64,000 bases of DNA from Pirellulaceae bacterium (GCA_023382975.1 JAHDXO010000050.1:1-64000), one strand, 5' to 3'. Shown: positions 17,020-26,053, numbered from the stretch's first letter. Numbers and translations are program-made. The notes: a model not told the origin generated them from the letters alone.

Positions 17020-17741
17020 ATTTGTTGACCAACGTCTTCTACCTGATCTCGACGGCGCTGCTGATCCCGGTGATGCTGGTGTTGCTGGGCAGCCTGTTTC
17101 AAGTGCTACTTCTCCTGGGCCAAACGCTGCGCGAGTTGCTAACCCGCTATCGCCACGCGCCGCTGCTGGCCGTGTATGGCGAGGTGTTGTCCCGCCGCGA
17201 GGCGTCCCTGCCGGCCCTGCCCGCAGGCGGCTTGCTGCCGGAGACGCTTCGCCGACTGGACCAGGCGGCGGACGATCCGCTGCTGGTCGAAAAACTGGCG
17301 TCCGACGCCGAGATCGTGTGGCGGGACGAGGTGGAACGGATCGGCGCGCTGGCCCGGCGGGGTCCGGCCCTGGGCCTGATGGGGACGCTCATTCCGCTCG
17401 GTCCGGCACTGGTCGGATTGGCAGCGGGCAATCTGCAAATGATGTCCGAGAATCTGGTGATCGCGTTTGCGACCACGGTCGTCGGGCTGCTGGTGGGAAC
17501 GCTGGCTGGCGCAGCCGTGGCGGTCAAGAAACGCTGGTACCGCGCGGACGCCGCGCTGCTGGCGTTCGCCGCCGGACGAGTGTTGCAGCGCGCAGCCGCG
17601 CCGAAAGATTTCGCGGTCCGTGCGAACGATAGTGGCCGATCGCCCGGCGAACCGGCCGCTCGACTCGCGGCACCGGCCCTTGTCGGCAACAACGGATCGA
17701 AGCCGGTCGACCGGCACCTGCAACCCGCGGAGGTTTCCTGA
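17016..17741 (+). CDS. MotA/TolQ/ExbB-type proton channel subunit (HmuU-like)
   Basis: The product has 241 residues. It has three hydrophobic segments in the ExbB arrangement: residues 8-38, then a long cytoplasmic loop (ca. 40-120), then LGLMGTLIPLGPALVGLAAG and LVIAFATTVVGLLVGTLAGA. The GTLIPLGPAL and FATTVVGLLVG motifs are the conserved ExbB/TolQ family core. The C-terminal tail is hydrophilic. The gene overlaps the upstream membrane protein by four bases and is followed after one base by the DUF2149 gene, which presumably plays the ExbD role. Together they would couple the proton gradient to the CobN-like protein or to outer-membrane transport. Confidence 0.88.
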   Translation: MNLLTNVFYLISTALLIPVMLVLLGSLFQVLLLLGQTLRELLTRYRHAPLLAVYGEVLSRREASLPALPAGGLLPETLRRLDQAADDPLLVEKLASDAEIVWRDEVERIGALARRGPALGLMGTLIPLGPALVGLAAGNLQMMSENLVIAFATTVVGLLVGTLAGAAVAVKKRWYRADAALLAFAAGRVLQRAAAPKDFAVRANDSGRSPGEPAARLAAPALVGNNGSKPVDRHLQPAEVS

Positions 17742-17742
17742 C

Positions 17743-18135
17743 ATGTTGATCAACCCGATCGGACAACGGCGCTCGGCACCGCTCGATTTCGGCGACGATT
17801 CCGCCATCGATCCCACGGCCGGCATGGCCAACTTGTTTGACGTCGCGATGGTCTTTGCGGTGGCCTTGATGGTAGCGCTGGTCAGCTATCTGCAGCTTCC
17901 GGCGCTGTTGCAGCAGAAGGACTACACGGTGATCACCAACCCCGGTCAGCCGGACATGGAGATCCTGGTCAAGGAAGGCGAAGAGATCCGGCACTACGAG
18001 GCGACCGACCAGACCGGCTTCGGCCAGGGCGAATTGCTGGGGCAAGCCTACCGGTTGCCCGACGGCCGCGTGGTGTACGTGCCGGCGGAAGACGCGGAGC
18101 AGACGGATGAGAAGGGCGAAACGGCCGAACCGTAA
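17743..18135 (+). CDS. DUF2149 protein (HmuV-like, ExbD-role)
   Basis: The product has 130 residues, one base after the ExbB-like stop. It begins with a short basic segment and then DPTAGMANLFDVAMVFAVAL, the DUF2149 hallmark: a conserved 'DP..GmaNLFDv.mvF' leading into a single membrane helix. The rest (about 80 residues) is a soluble domain ending in an acidic tail. DUF2149 genes stand between MotA/ExbB-type and CobN-like genes in methanogens and Bacteroidetes. The single anchor plus periplasmic domain is like ExbD/TolR, so a stator partner role is inferred. Confidence 0.85.
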   Translation: MLINPIGQRRSAPLDFGDDSAIDPTAGMANLFDVAMVFAVALMVALVSYLQLPALLQQKDYTVITNPGQPDMEILVKEGEEIRHYEATDQTGFGQGELLGQAYRLPDGRVVYVPAEDAEQTDEKGETAEP

Positions 18136-18163
18136 AGGGAGCGTACGGAAGGGATCGGGATGT

Positions 18164-18231
18164 TGGAGTTCACGATTCATCGTGTCCGGGGGCCGGCTCG
18201 CGGGCGTCAGCACGATAAATCGTGAACTCCA
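18164..18231. repeat. Near-perfect inverted repeat between DUF2149 gene and CobN-like gene
   Basis: Arms of 21 bases at 18164-18184 and 18211-18231 match at all but one position (left arm begins TGGAGTTCACGATTCATCG; right arm reads the complement with one change) around a 26-base GC-rich loop. The stem would be very stable in RNA. It lies within the operon, 46 bases before the chelatase-like gene, and could act as an attenuator, an RNA-processing site, or simply be a REP/MITE-like element. Confidence 0.85.
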
Positions 18232-18277
18232 GCGCGGAAATTTCGGAAGTCCAAGCTCACGAACAGAGAGATCAACG

Positions 18278-21200
18278 ATGAAGAAAATCGGTGCGATCAT
18301 TGGAAAACGTCAGGTGGTTCAGTTGGCGGTCGCAACCGTCCTGCTGGTGTTGTGTACGACGGCAGCCTTGTACGCGTATCAGCGGTATCTCCGCAACGTA
18401 CGGGTAGCGCTCATCGGCTTCCGCGACAGCGATTGGGGCCTGTGGTGTTCCGCCGCCGAGGGGACCTCGTACACGTTGCATCGCTTCGAGCGGGAGGAAC
18501 TGGCTTCGGCGCCCTTGGCCAACTATCACGCGGTCTTGATCCGCGCGATGGGTTACCGCCCGCCGCCCGAAGACCTGAAGGCGCTGGCAGCGGCGCGCGC
18601 AGCGGGAACCAGGATCGTGATGTTGATGTCGACCAGCGAAACGGCTTCCAACGAAGAGAACTTGGAACAGGAGCACCGCCAGCGCATCGACGCTTATCTG
18701 AAGCACGGCGGCGAGGACAACTTGCGGGGACTGCTGGATTATCTGGCACGCGAACTGGCCGGACGCGAGGTCGCGGTGCGGCCGGTGGTCGAGCGGCCTC
18801 AGGAGGGTTTCTTCCACCTGGGCGAAACCGTCTTTGCCACGCTCGCGGAATACGAGGCCTACCTGTCCGCCCAGCGGCCGAGGCTGATGGACGCCGACGC
18901 GCCGCGCGTCGTGTTGTTCGGGCCGTTCCTCGATCCGCTCAGCCCGCTGGAACGCGGCCCGGTCGACGATCTGCTGAACGCGCTGGAGCGCCGCGGCGTG
19001 CGGGTCTACCCGGTCTTCGGCAGCGAACCGTTGCCGCGGATCGAGGCGGTGCAGCCCGATCTGGCCATCGTCTTTCCGCACGGACGGCTGGCGCGCGGCG
19101 AGGAGGGCCCGCAGCAGCTCGCACGCCTGGGCATCCCCTGCCTGAGCGCGCTGCATTTGATCGTCGATCGACAAGAGTGGTTGGACGACATGCGCGGCAT
19201 GTCCGCCGGACTGCTGAGCCAGTCGATCACCATGCCGGAACTGGACGGGGTGATCGAACCCCTGGTCATCTCCGCGATGGAACCTGACGAACAAGGCCTG
19301 CGGGTCCGCACGACGTTGCCCGCCCGTTTCGACCGATATGTCGACCGGGTGGCGAATTGGCTAAAGCTGCGGCGCACTCCGAACGATCGGAAGCGTGTGG
19401 CGATCGTCTACTACAAGTCGCCCGGCGCTTCGGCCCTGGCGGCCTCCGGCCTGGAGGTCGTCCCGTCACTCTACCAGACGTTGGCACGTTTGCGCGACGA
19501 AGGCTATGACCTGGGCGACGAGTTTCCATCGAGCCCCGAGGCGTTGTACGAGCTGATCCAGCAGCGCGGACGCACGGTGGGGCAATGGGCGGTCGGCGCC
19601 TACGAGCAGTTCCTGGAAGAGGCCCGGCCGGAACTCGTGCCCGTCGAGCAATACGCCGCCTGGTTCCAGGCCGCGCTCAGCCCTTTGCGCCAGCAGGACA
19701 TGATCGAGCGCTGGGGGCCGATCCCGGGCAAGCACATGGTGACGCAACGAGACGGGCAGGGGTATCTGGCCGTCAGCCGCATCCGCTTCGGCAACGTGGT
19801 GATCATGCCGCAACCGACCGCCGGCGCGATCGACGGCGACGACGTGGCCACCGTCCACGGCACCGGCGAGGCGCCGCCCCATTTCTATCTGGGCGCCTAT
19901 CTCTGGGCACGCCACGGATTCCAGGCCGACGCGATCGTCCATTTCGGCACGCACGGGTCGCTGGAGTTCACGTTCGGCAAGTCGGCGGCGCTGAGCGACG
20001 ATTGCTGGCCCGACATCCTGATCGGCGACCTGCCGCACATCTACCCCTACGTCATCAACAACGTCGGCGAGGCGTTGGTGGCCAAGCGCCGCTCGTACGG
20101 CGTGATCGTCTCGCACTTGACCCCGCCTTTCACCGACGCCGGGCTGTACGGAGAACTCGAACGGCTGCACGAACTGATCCACGAGTTCGAGTACTGCCAG
20201 GACGAAGCGCTCGAGCACGAGCTGCGGAAGAGTATCACCGACATGGTCCGCCAGATGGACATGGGCGCGGACCTGGGGCTGGATGACGCCGCGCTGAAGG
20301 AGCGCCTATTGGACGACCAGGAACTCCGGCGACTGCACGACTGCCTGCACGAGTTGAAGGACCAGCATATTCCCGATGGCCTGCACGTGATCGGACGGCC
20401 CTTCCAGGAGGACCAGATCCGCAACACCGCCGCCGCCATGCTCGGCTCGCGCGGTTGGCAGACGGTCCAGGCCGTACTGCCAGCCGCCGAGGGCCACCGG
20501 GACGATGCAGCCGAACGGCAGAGCGATGTGATGCGCCAACTGCTGGATTTCGTGCGGCAGCAAGTCAGCCCCGATGCGCCGGCCAAGGAAAGCGATCCGC
20601 CCGCGCCGTCCGCGGAACCCTCCGAAGACGAAGAAATCGAACCGGCTGCCGAGGATTCCCCCGAGGACCAGCCCGCCGCGGCAACAAGCGGCTGGTTCGA
20701 TTCGCCGGAACAGCTCCAGCGGTTGCTAGAAGCGGCCGAACCGGAAACGGCCGAAGCGTTTCGCCAACTGCTGGACACCGCGGCGGAAAACGCCCGAGCC
20801 TTGGAAGCATCTCCCGCCGCGGAACTCGACGGGCTGGTGACAGCGTTGGCCGGTGGGTACGTCGCTCCTTCGTCCGGCGCCGACGTGCTCCGAAACCCCG
20901 CGGCCGCGCCGACCGGCCGCAATCTGTACTCGATCAACGCCGAACAGATGCCCAGCGAAGAAGCATGGCGAGTCGGTGTAGCGATGGCGGATGGCATTTT
21001 GGCCGAGCATCTGGCGGCCAAGGGCCAGTACCCGCAGCGCGTCGCCTTTTCGCTGTGGGGCGGCGAGTTCATCCGCACCCGCGGCGCTACGATCGCCCAG
21101 ATCCTGCACCTGGTCGGCGTCCGCCCCAAGCGCGACGGCCGCGGCACCCTGTACGAAGTCGAAATCGTGCCCTCCGAAGAACTCGGCCGCCCGCGGATCG

Positions 21201-22441
21201 ACGTCGTCGTACAGACCTCGGGCCAGTTCCGCGACGCTGCCGCCTCGCGAATCGCCCTGATCGACAAAGCCGTGCAAATGGTCGCCGAATTGGGCGACGA
21301 AGCGCACCCGAATTTCGTCCGCGACAATACGGGGCAAACCGAAGAAGAACTCAAACGCCAAGGCTACTCGCCGCGCGAAGCCCGCGGCTGGGCCACCGCC
21401 CGCGTCTTCGGCGCGGCGGGCAACGCCAACTACGGCACGGGCATCATGGGAATGGTCGAACGCGGCGACACGTGGGAAACCGAGGACGAAATCGCCCAGC
21501 GGTATCTGGACAACATGAGCGGCGTGTACCGCGGCGACGGCGTCTGGGGCACAGTCGCACCCGGTCTGTTCCAGACGCAATTGGCCGGCGCGGAGATTGT
21601 CGTCCAGCCCCGTTCGTCCAACACCTGGGGGCCGCTGAGCCTGGACCACGTGTACGAATTCATGGGCGGCATCTCGCTGGCCATCCGCAATACCACCGGC
21701 AACGATCCGACCGGCTATTTCAGCGACCTGCGCGATCCGGCTCGACCCCGCGCCGCCACCGCCGCTGCGGCGATCCGCGAAGAGGCCCGGACGCAAGTCT
21801 GGAACCCGCGCTTCATCGCCGGGATGCAGCGCGAGGGACCGTCGGCCGCCGCCGCGCTGACCGAGAACGTGCGCAATCTGTACGGATGGAACGTCATGCA
21901 GCCGTCGGCGGTCAGCCAAACGTTGTGGGACGAGACGTTTGCCGTGTACATCGACGACAAACACGGACTGGACCTGCAAGCCTATTTCGAGAAGACGAAT
22001 GCAGCCGCTTTGCAGGACATGACCGCCATCATGCTGGAGACGATCCGCAAAGGCTTATGGACGCCGTCGGACGAAGTCGTCCAGCGGTTGGCCGAACTGC
22101 ATGCCGAGTTGGTCGCGCGTCACGGCGCCGGTTGCTCGTACGAAACCTGCGGCAACGCCAAGCTGCACGAGTTCCTGTCCGCCGCGCTCAGCGCCCCGGG
22201 CTCGGAAGCGGCCCCGGATGTCGCCGAGAGCTACCACGCCAGCTTGGCCACGGCGCTGCAGTCCGCCCAGCCGCTGCCCGAAGTCGAAGGCATGCAGTTG
22301 GAAGAAAAACGGACGCTCGCCGAGACGATTCTCCACGAAGCCGGCCCGCTAGCCACCGCCCTGCTAGCCAGTCTGATCATCGCCGCCACCACCCTGCTAG
22401 TCCTGACCGGCCTGACCCACCCCACCCCGCTGGTCGCGTGA
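18278..22441 (+). CDS. Membrane-anchored CobN/BchH-type chelatase homologue (HmuS-like)
   Basis: The product has 1387 residues; the ATG at 18278 follows AACAGAGAGATCAACG. It has an N-terminal membrane helix (VVQLAVATVLLVLCTTAALY) and a C-terminal one (LLASLIIAATTLLVLTGL) flanking a full CobN domain. Recognisable family blocks: DAIVHFGTHGSLEFTFGKSA, DLPHIYPYVINNVGEAL, GRNLYSINAEQMPSEEAW, FSLWGGEFIRTRGATIAQIL and LGRPRIDVVVQTSGQFRDAA. An acidic, Pro-rich linker lies near residues 766-804. CobN inserts Co into hydrogenobyrinate with CobS/CobT, which are absent here. Anchored CobN homologues of this length beside ExbB-like and DUF2149 genes are HmuS in Bacteroidetes, reported (from memory) to remove iron from haem. 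With hemP and a Fur-type site upstream, haem dechelation is the best guess; a corrinoid or other tetrapyrrole substrate cannot be excluded. Confidence 0.82.
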   Translation: MKKIGAIIGKRQVVQLAVATVLLVLCTTAALYAYQRYLRNVRVALIGFRDSDWGLWCSAAEGTSYTLHRFEREELASAPLANYHAVLIRAMGYRPPPEDLKALAAARAAGTRIVMLMSTSETASNEENLEQEHRQRIDAYLKHGGEDNLRGLLDYLARELAGREVAVRPVVERPQEGFFHLGETVFATLAEYEAYLSAQRPRLMDADAPRVVLFGPFLDPLSPLERGPVDDLLNALERRGVRVYPVFGSEPLPRIEAVQPDLAIVFPHGRLARGEEGPQQLARLGIPCLSALHLIVDRQEWLDDMRGMSAGLLSQSITMPELDGVIEPLVISAMEPDEQGLRVRTTLPARFDRYVDRVANWLKLRRTPNDRKRVAIVYYKSPGASALAASGLEVVPSLYQTLARLRDEGYDLGDEFPSSPEALYELIQQRGRTVGQWAVGAYEQFLEEARPELVPVEQYAAWFQAALSPLRQQDMIERWGPIPGKHMVTQRDGQGYLAVSRIRFGNVVIMPQPTAGAIDGDDVATVHGTGEAPPHFYLGAYLWARHGFQADAIVHFGTHGSLEFTFGKSAALSDDCWPDILIGDLPHIYPYVINNVGEALVAKRRSYGVIVSHLTPPFTDAGLYGELERLHELIHEFEYCQDEALEHELRKSITDMVRQMDMGADLGLDDAALKERLLDDQELRRLHDCLHELKDQHIPDGLHVIGRPFQEDQIRNTAAAMLGSRGWQTVQAVLPAAEGHRDDAAERQSDVMRQLLDFVRQQVSPDAPAKESDPPAPSAEPSEDEEIEPAAEDSPEDQPAAATSGWFDSPEQLQRLLEAAEPETAEAFRQLLDTAAENARALEASPAAELDGLVTALAGGYVAPSSGADVLRNPAAAPTGRNLYSINAEQMPSEEAWRVGVAMADGILAEHLAAKGQYPQRVAFSLWGGEFIRTRGATIAQILHLVGVRPKRDGRGTLYEVEIVPSEELGRPRIDVVVQTSGQFRDAAASRIALIDKAVQMVAELGDEAHPNFVRDNTGQTEEELKRQGYSPREARGWATARVFGAAGNANYGTGIMGMVERGDTWETEDEIAQRYLDNMSGVYRGDGVWGTVAPGLFQTQLAGAEIVVQPRSSNTWGPLSLDHVYEFMGGISLAIRNTTGNDPTGYFSDLRDPARPRAATAAAAIREEARTQVWNPRFIAGMQREGPSAAAALTENVRNLYGWNVMQPSAVSQTLWDETFAVYIDDKHGLDLQAYFEKTNAAALQDMTAIMLETIRKGLWTPSDEVVQRLAELHAELVARHGAGCSYETCGNAKLHEFLSAALSAPGSEAAPDVAESYHASLATALQSAQPLPEVEGMQLEEKRTLAETILHEAGPLATALLASLIIAATTLLVLTGLTHPTPLVA

Positions 22442-22570
22442 GGAACTCTGCAAGGTTGCCCAAACGTCAAACTCGACGGCGGACGACCCGTAGAGCGGGT
22501 ACGATCGTGCGAAGTGGTAGTCTTGGTCTCATGGAAACGACCGGAACAAACCGAAGGAACGGATATCGTG

Positions 22571-22762
22571 CGCTGGTGGTTGGGCTGGGTTCTGCCTAGT
22601 CCGACAAACAGGGAACTCCGGTGCGATTCCGGGACGGCCCCGCCGCTGTGACCGAGTGCGACGAGAACTCGCTCAATCTTTCCAGCCATTGTCGCTTCCG
22701 AACCAGGGTGCGATGAGAAGGCCGGGCGAGTTCCAGCTCGGGAGTCAGAAGACCTACCAGCG
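22571..22762 (+). ncRNA. Cobalamin riboswitch
   Basis: All main parts of a B12 riboswitch are present. Closing stem P1 pairs CGCTGGT (22571-22577) with ACCAGCG (22756-22762). The core has GGGAACTCCGGTGCGATTCC from 22611, then CCCCGCCGCTGTGACCGAG from 22639. The B12 box is AGTCAGAAGACCTACC at 22743-22758 (consensus AGCCAGGAGACCTGCC). Downstream a short hairpin (CGGGC pairing with GCCCG around 22804-22823) precedes the ribosome binding site of the TonB receptor and may be part of the expression platform. Cobalamin binding should lower expression of the receptor. Confidence 0.92.
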
Positions 22763-22853
22763 CGGTGGCTGCGGCATCGGCGCGGGACGAAGCTGCTGCG
22801 TGACGGGCGTCTCCGTATGCCCGTAGACTGCAATTGATGGAGGTCGCTTCACC

Positions 22854-24911
22854 ATGCGCTCTTTCCTGCGCCATGCCGGCGGTCCCGTGCGCGGGGCCTG
22901 GTTCTCGAAATCCTTTGCCAGCTTGCGAATCCTGTGTTGCGCCATCGCGCTGCTGGCCGGTTCGCCGCAGTTCGCGACGAGCCGATCTGCGGCGGCCGAC
23001 GACGATCCACCCGCCGCGGCGGCCGAGCCGCAAATTCCTGCGGCGGATGCGGCCGAGCCGGCCGATTGGATCGCGGACGATCTCGCCTTCCCGGAAATCC
23101 CGGAGACGACGGTGATCGGCCGCCTGGATTCCTTTCCCGGTTCGCCGTTGGCCGAGGGAGGCGTATTGACGCCGACACGGACCGAGGCGTTGGCCAGCGA
23201 GATCGGCAGCTCGCTGACCGTGATCACGGCCGACCAGATCCGGCAGACGCGGCAGACCCGCGTCCCCGAGGTTTTGCGGACGGTGCCGGGATTGGACGTG
23301 GTCCAATCCGGCGGGCGCGGCCAGACGGCTTCGGTCTTCCTGCGCGGCGCGAACAGCTATCAGACCAAGGTCATGATCGATGGCATTCCGGTCAACGACC
23401 CGAGCGGCCCGCAGCGCGGGTTCGACTTCGGGCTGCTGTCGGTCGACGGCATCCAGCAGATCGAGGTGTTGCGCGGGCCGCAAAGCACGCTGTACGGCTC
23501 GGATGCCATGGGCGGCGTCATCAACATTGTCACCCAACGCGGCGAAGGCCCGCCCCGCGTCGTCATCGGAGCCGAAGGCGGAAGCTTCGGAACCAGCCGC
23601 GAACAGTTGAACGTCTCCGGCGGCACGTCCAGTTATCACTACGCTTTCGGCGGATCTTACGAGAAATCATCCGGCTTCTCCGCCGCGGAAATCGGGACGG
23701 AAAACGATGGTTTTCGGGCGGCCAATTACGCGGGCCGCTTCGGCTGGACGCCGGCCGACAACTTCGACATCGACTACTCGTTCCGGTACATCGACCAAAA
23801 CGTGGATCTGGACGACTTCAACGCGGACAATCTAACGGCCGAAGCCCACAGCGACAACTTTTTCAACCGCGTCCAGGCACGGTGGATGACGGTCGACGGG
23901 TTCTGGGAACACCGCGTGGCGTTCAATCTGGCGGACCATAACCGCCGATATCCCGACGGCTGGGTGCCGCAGTACCTGGGTCAGACTCGCAAGTTCGAGT
24001 ACCTGAGCAACTTCTATGTGGGCTCCATTCACACGGTAACGGCCGGGGTGGATTACTGGCACGAAGAGGCGAGCAACACCAATACGCCGCAACAGTCGCA
24101 GAACATGACCGGATTGTACCTGCAAGATCAGATCCGGTTGTTTGACCGCTGGTTCACCACGGTCGGCTTCCGCTTCGACGAGCACAGTACGGCGGGCCGG
24201 GCCGAGACGTATCGGATCGCGTCGCGGTACAACGTCCACCAGACGGGAACCGCCTTTCACGGGAGTCTCGGCACCGGGTTCCGCGCCCCGACGCTGTTCG
24301 AGCTGTTCAGTCCTTACGGAAACCTCGGGCTCGATCCCGAGAAGAACTTCGGCTGGGACTGCGGAGTCGAGCAAGCCTTGCTGGATGGCCAATTGGTTGT
24401 GGACGGCACCTACTTCCGCAGCGACTACACAAATCTGATCGAATTCGCGTTCCTGCCGTTCGAGCCTTGGGGCCAATACCAGAATGCCGGCCGGGCGCTT
24501 ACTAGCGGGGTCGAGTTGACCGCGCGCTTCGAGCTGAATCCATGCACCACGATCTACGGTTCGTACACCCATACGCTGGCCCGGCAACTGGACACGGGGG
24601 AACTCCTCTTAAGGCGTCCGCCGCACAAGGCGACGTTCGGCGTCGCCCACCGGTTCGCTTGCGACCGCGCGCGGGTGAATCTCAATCTGCTGTACGTCGG
24701 TCCCCGCGAGGACTTTGACGATTCCTGGCCGTCCAACCGCGTGACGCTCGGCGAGTATTACCTGTTGAACCTGGCCGGATCGTACGACGTCAATCACTGG
24801 TGCCAGATCTATGCCCGCATCGACAACGTGCTGAACGAGGACTACCAGGAAGTCTGGAGCTATCAAACCGCACCGTTGTCCGGCTACGCAGGCGTCAGCA
24901 TCCGGCTGTAG
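22854..24911 (+). CDS. btuB: BtuB-like TonB-dependent outer-membrane receptor
   Basis: The product has 685 residues, with GGAGG about ten bases before the ATG. The N-terminus is long (hydrophobic LRILCCAIALLAGSPQF at 25-41), followed by an Ala/Pro/Asp-rich stretch and PETTVIG, a possible TonB box. The plug is clear: SSLTVITADQIRQTRQTRVP, VFLRGANSYQTKVMIDGIPV, and IQQIEVLRGPQSTLYGSDAM GGVINI. The barrel ends with a short typical C-terminal strand (YAGVSIRL). Length and the TPTRTE motif before the plug are like BtuB. The riboswitch directly upstream supports a cobalamin or corrinoid substrate. It could also serve the neighbouring chelatase operon, which has no receptor of its own in view. Confidence 0.88.
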   Translation: MRSFLRHAGGPVRGAWFSKSFASLRILCCAIALLAGSPQFATSRSAAADDDPPAAAAEPQIPAADAAEPADWIADDLAFPEIPETTVIGRLDSFPGSPLAEGGVLTPTRTEALASEIGSSLTVITADQIRQTRQTRVPEVLRTVPGLDVVQSGGRGQTASVFLRGANSYQTKVMIDGIPVNDPSGPQRGFDFGLLSVDGIQQIEVLRGPQSTLYGSDAMGGVINIVTQRGEGPPRVVIGAEGGSFGTSREQLNVSGGTSSYHYAFGGSYEKSSGFSAAEIGTENDGFRAANYAGRFGWTPADNFDIDYSFRYIDQNVDLDDFNADNLTAEAHSDNFFNRVQARWMTVDGFWEHRVAFNLADHNRRYPDGWVPQYLGQTRKFEYLSNFYVGSIHTVTAGVDYWHEEASNTNTPQQSQNMTGLYLQDQIRLFDRWFTTVGFRFDEHSTAGRAETYRIASRYNVHQTGTAFHGSLGTGFRAPTLFELFSPYGNLGLDPEKNFGWDCGVEQALLDGQLVVDGTYFRSDYTNLIEFAFLPFEPWGQYQNAGRALTSGVELTARFELNPCTTIYGSYTHTLARQLDTGELLLRRPPHKATFGVAHRFACDRARVNLNLLYVGPREDFDDSWPSNRVTLGEYYLLNLAGSYDVNHWCQIYARIDNVLNEDYQEVWSYQTAPLSGYAGVSIRL

Positions 24912-24980
24912 GATCGAGCGACACTCAGGGGTAGATCTCCATCCGCTTTCCGGGTGATCAACGTCGCCCAACGAGTGAAA

Positions 24981-25016
24981 GGATCAACGAATCCGGATTC
25001 ATGGATTCGCTGATCC
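24981..25016 (+). terminator. Hairpin downstream of the TonB receptor
   Basis: GGATCAACGAATCC (24981-24994) can pair with GGATTCGCTGATCC (25003-25016) with one mismatch and an eight-base loop, 70 bases after the receptor stop. There is no T-run after it, so it may slow RNA decay rather than terminate, or may be a repeat element. Confidence 0.4.
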
Positions 25017-25249
25017 GCTCCTTGGGCAATGGAGGAAAGCCCCGGTCGGTTCGCCCGCAACAACACCCCTCGCAGAAGATCACTTGGCCGAACACCGCGG
25101 CGAGTGACCAACGGTTCGCCGCATTGCAGAGCCGTCTGCAGACGGCAGGTTTGCGCGTTCAACGTTTGCATTGGTTTCCCACCTGTATTCATCGGCATCA
25201 GGCCGGTAACTGGCTGACGAAACTCAAACCGGCCTATGCCGGACTCTGA
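25001..25249 (+). pseudogene. Possible C-terminal gene remnant
   Basis: The frame reads a protein-like end, FAALQSRLQTAGLRVQRLHW then FPTCIHRHQAGNWLTKL, before a stop at 25249. Its first part has odd composition and overlaps a hairpin. It looks like the last 45 residues of a lost gene, in keeping with the fragments to its right, but I do not recognise the family. A perfect palindrome, GCCGTCTGCAGACGGC, lies inside it. Confidence 0.3.
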
Positions 25250-25266
25250 TCGCCCTAATCTTTCAC

Positions 25267-25677
25267 CTAATCTTTCACTTGATCGGCCGGATCAGCGACG
25301 ATTCCCGCAATACCGCCATTCTCCTGGCCGACCACCAGCAACCGATCGTCGGGCGACCAAGCGACGCGGCTGATCGCTGACGGGAACACGCGCATCGCGA
25401 TCAGCTGGGTGCTTTGTTGCGGATTCCATACTCGCAGGAACCCGTCGGCATCGCTGGACGCCAGCAGTTCGCCATGGTGTTGGAAGGCCAATTGGGTCAG
25501 CCGCGTCAAATGGGCTTCGAGCATTTTCGGTTTGCGGCCCTCAGGTCCCGGATCGCTGCAGTCCCAAAGGATGATCGAGTCGCTGCCGCCGGTCGCCGGA
25601 GAGCTACGTCGTTTGGACTCATGGATCAGGGAGCGAACGATCCGGGTGCCGGACCGTCGCCGCGTGTTGGTCACCAC
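25267..25677 (-). pseudogene. C-terminal fragment of a WD40-repeat protein
   Basis: The segment read from about 25600 down to 25267 carries two to three WD40 blades: GSDSIILWDCSDPG, LTQLAFQHHGELLASSDADG FLRVWN and ISRVAWSPDDRLLVVGQENG, then a stop. Residues before GSDS are basic and unlike WD40, and that DNA belongs on the other strand to a TroA-like fragment. So the N-terminal blades and any signal peptide are gone. Intact WD40 genes beside metal ABC transporter genes are common in planctomycetes (from memory). Confidence 0.68.
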
Positions 25678-25697
25678 GCACGATACGTTCGGCTACT
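25585..25697 (+). pseudogene. Fragment of a metal-binding ABC transporter substrate protein (ZnuA/TroA type)
   Basis: Only about 38 residues remain. The run RRVLVTTHDTFGYL matches the TroA/ZnuA motif 'rvLVTaHDAFgYF', which carries a metal-ligand His, and the preceding helix ELRRLDSWIRERTIRVPD fits the same region of that family. It runs without a break into an ABC ATPase fragment, so a deletion has joined two neighbouring genes of the former transporter. Confidence 0.6.
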
Positions 25698-26053
25698 TGC
25701 AGATCGCGGATCTGTCGGGCGGGCAACAGCAGCGCGCGCTGCTGGCGCGGGCGATCGTGCAAGAAGCACGTTTGTTCCTGCTCGACGAACCGCTGAATGC
25801 CGTCGACGAAGCGACGCGGGATCTGGTGACCAACGTTTTGGCCCAAGAGGCTCGGACCGGTGCCAGCGTATTGGTCGCGACGCACGATGTGGGGCGGTTG
25901 AGCGAGTCGTTCGACGCCGCCATCTATCTGCGCGATGGTAGGATCGAGCAGACCGATCTTCTGGCCGCCGCCCGGAGTACCGCATCGCTCCATCGGACAC
26001 CGGCCCTGCGATTTCCAGCGAATCGGATCGGAGATCGATCATGCACTGGTTGA
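25698..26053 (+). pseudogene. C-terminal half of a metal ABC transporter ATPase
   Basis: The frame begins at the signature motif (DLSGGQQQRALLARAIVQEA), continues with Walker B and D-loop (LFLLDEPLNAVDEAT) and the H-loop (VLVATHDVGRL), and ends in the usual tail. The first half with Walker A is missing, so it cannot bind ATP alone. The sequence is most like ZnuC/MntB-type ATPases, which fits the TroA piece before it and the permease piece after it. Confidence 0.8.

Noticed and set aside
20047..21354. 435-codon minus-strand frame inside the CobN-like gene
   Set aside because: Ser/Arg-rich shadow; the plus strand has all CobN blocks.
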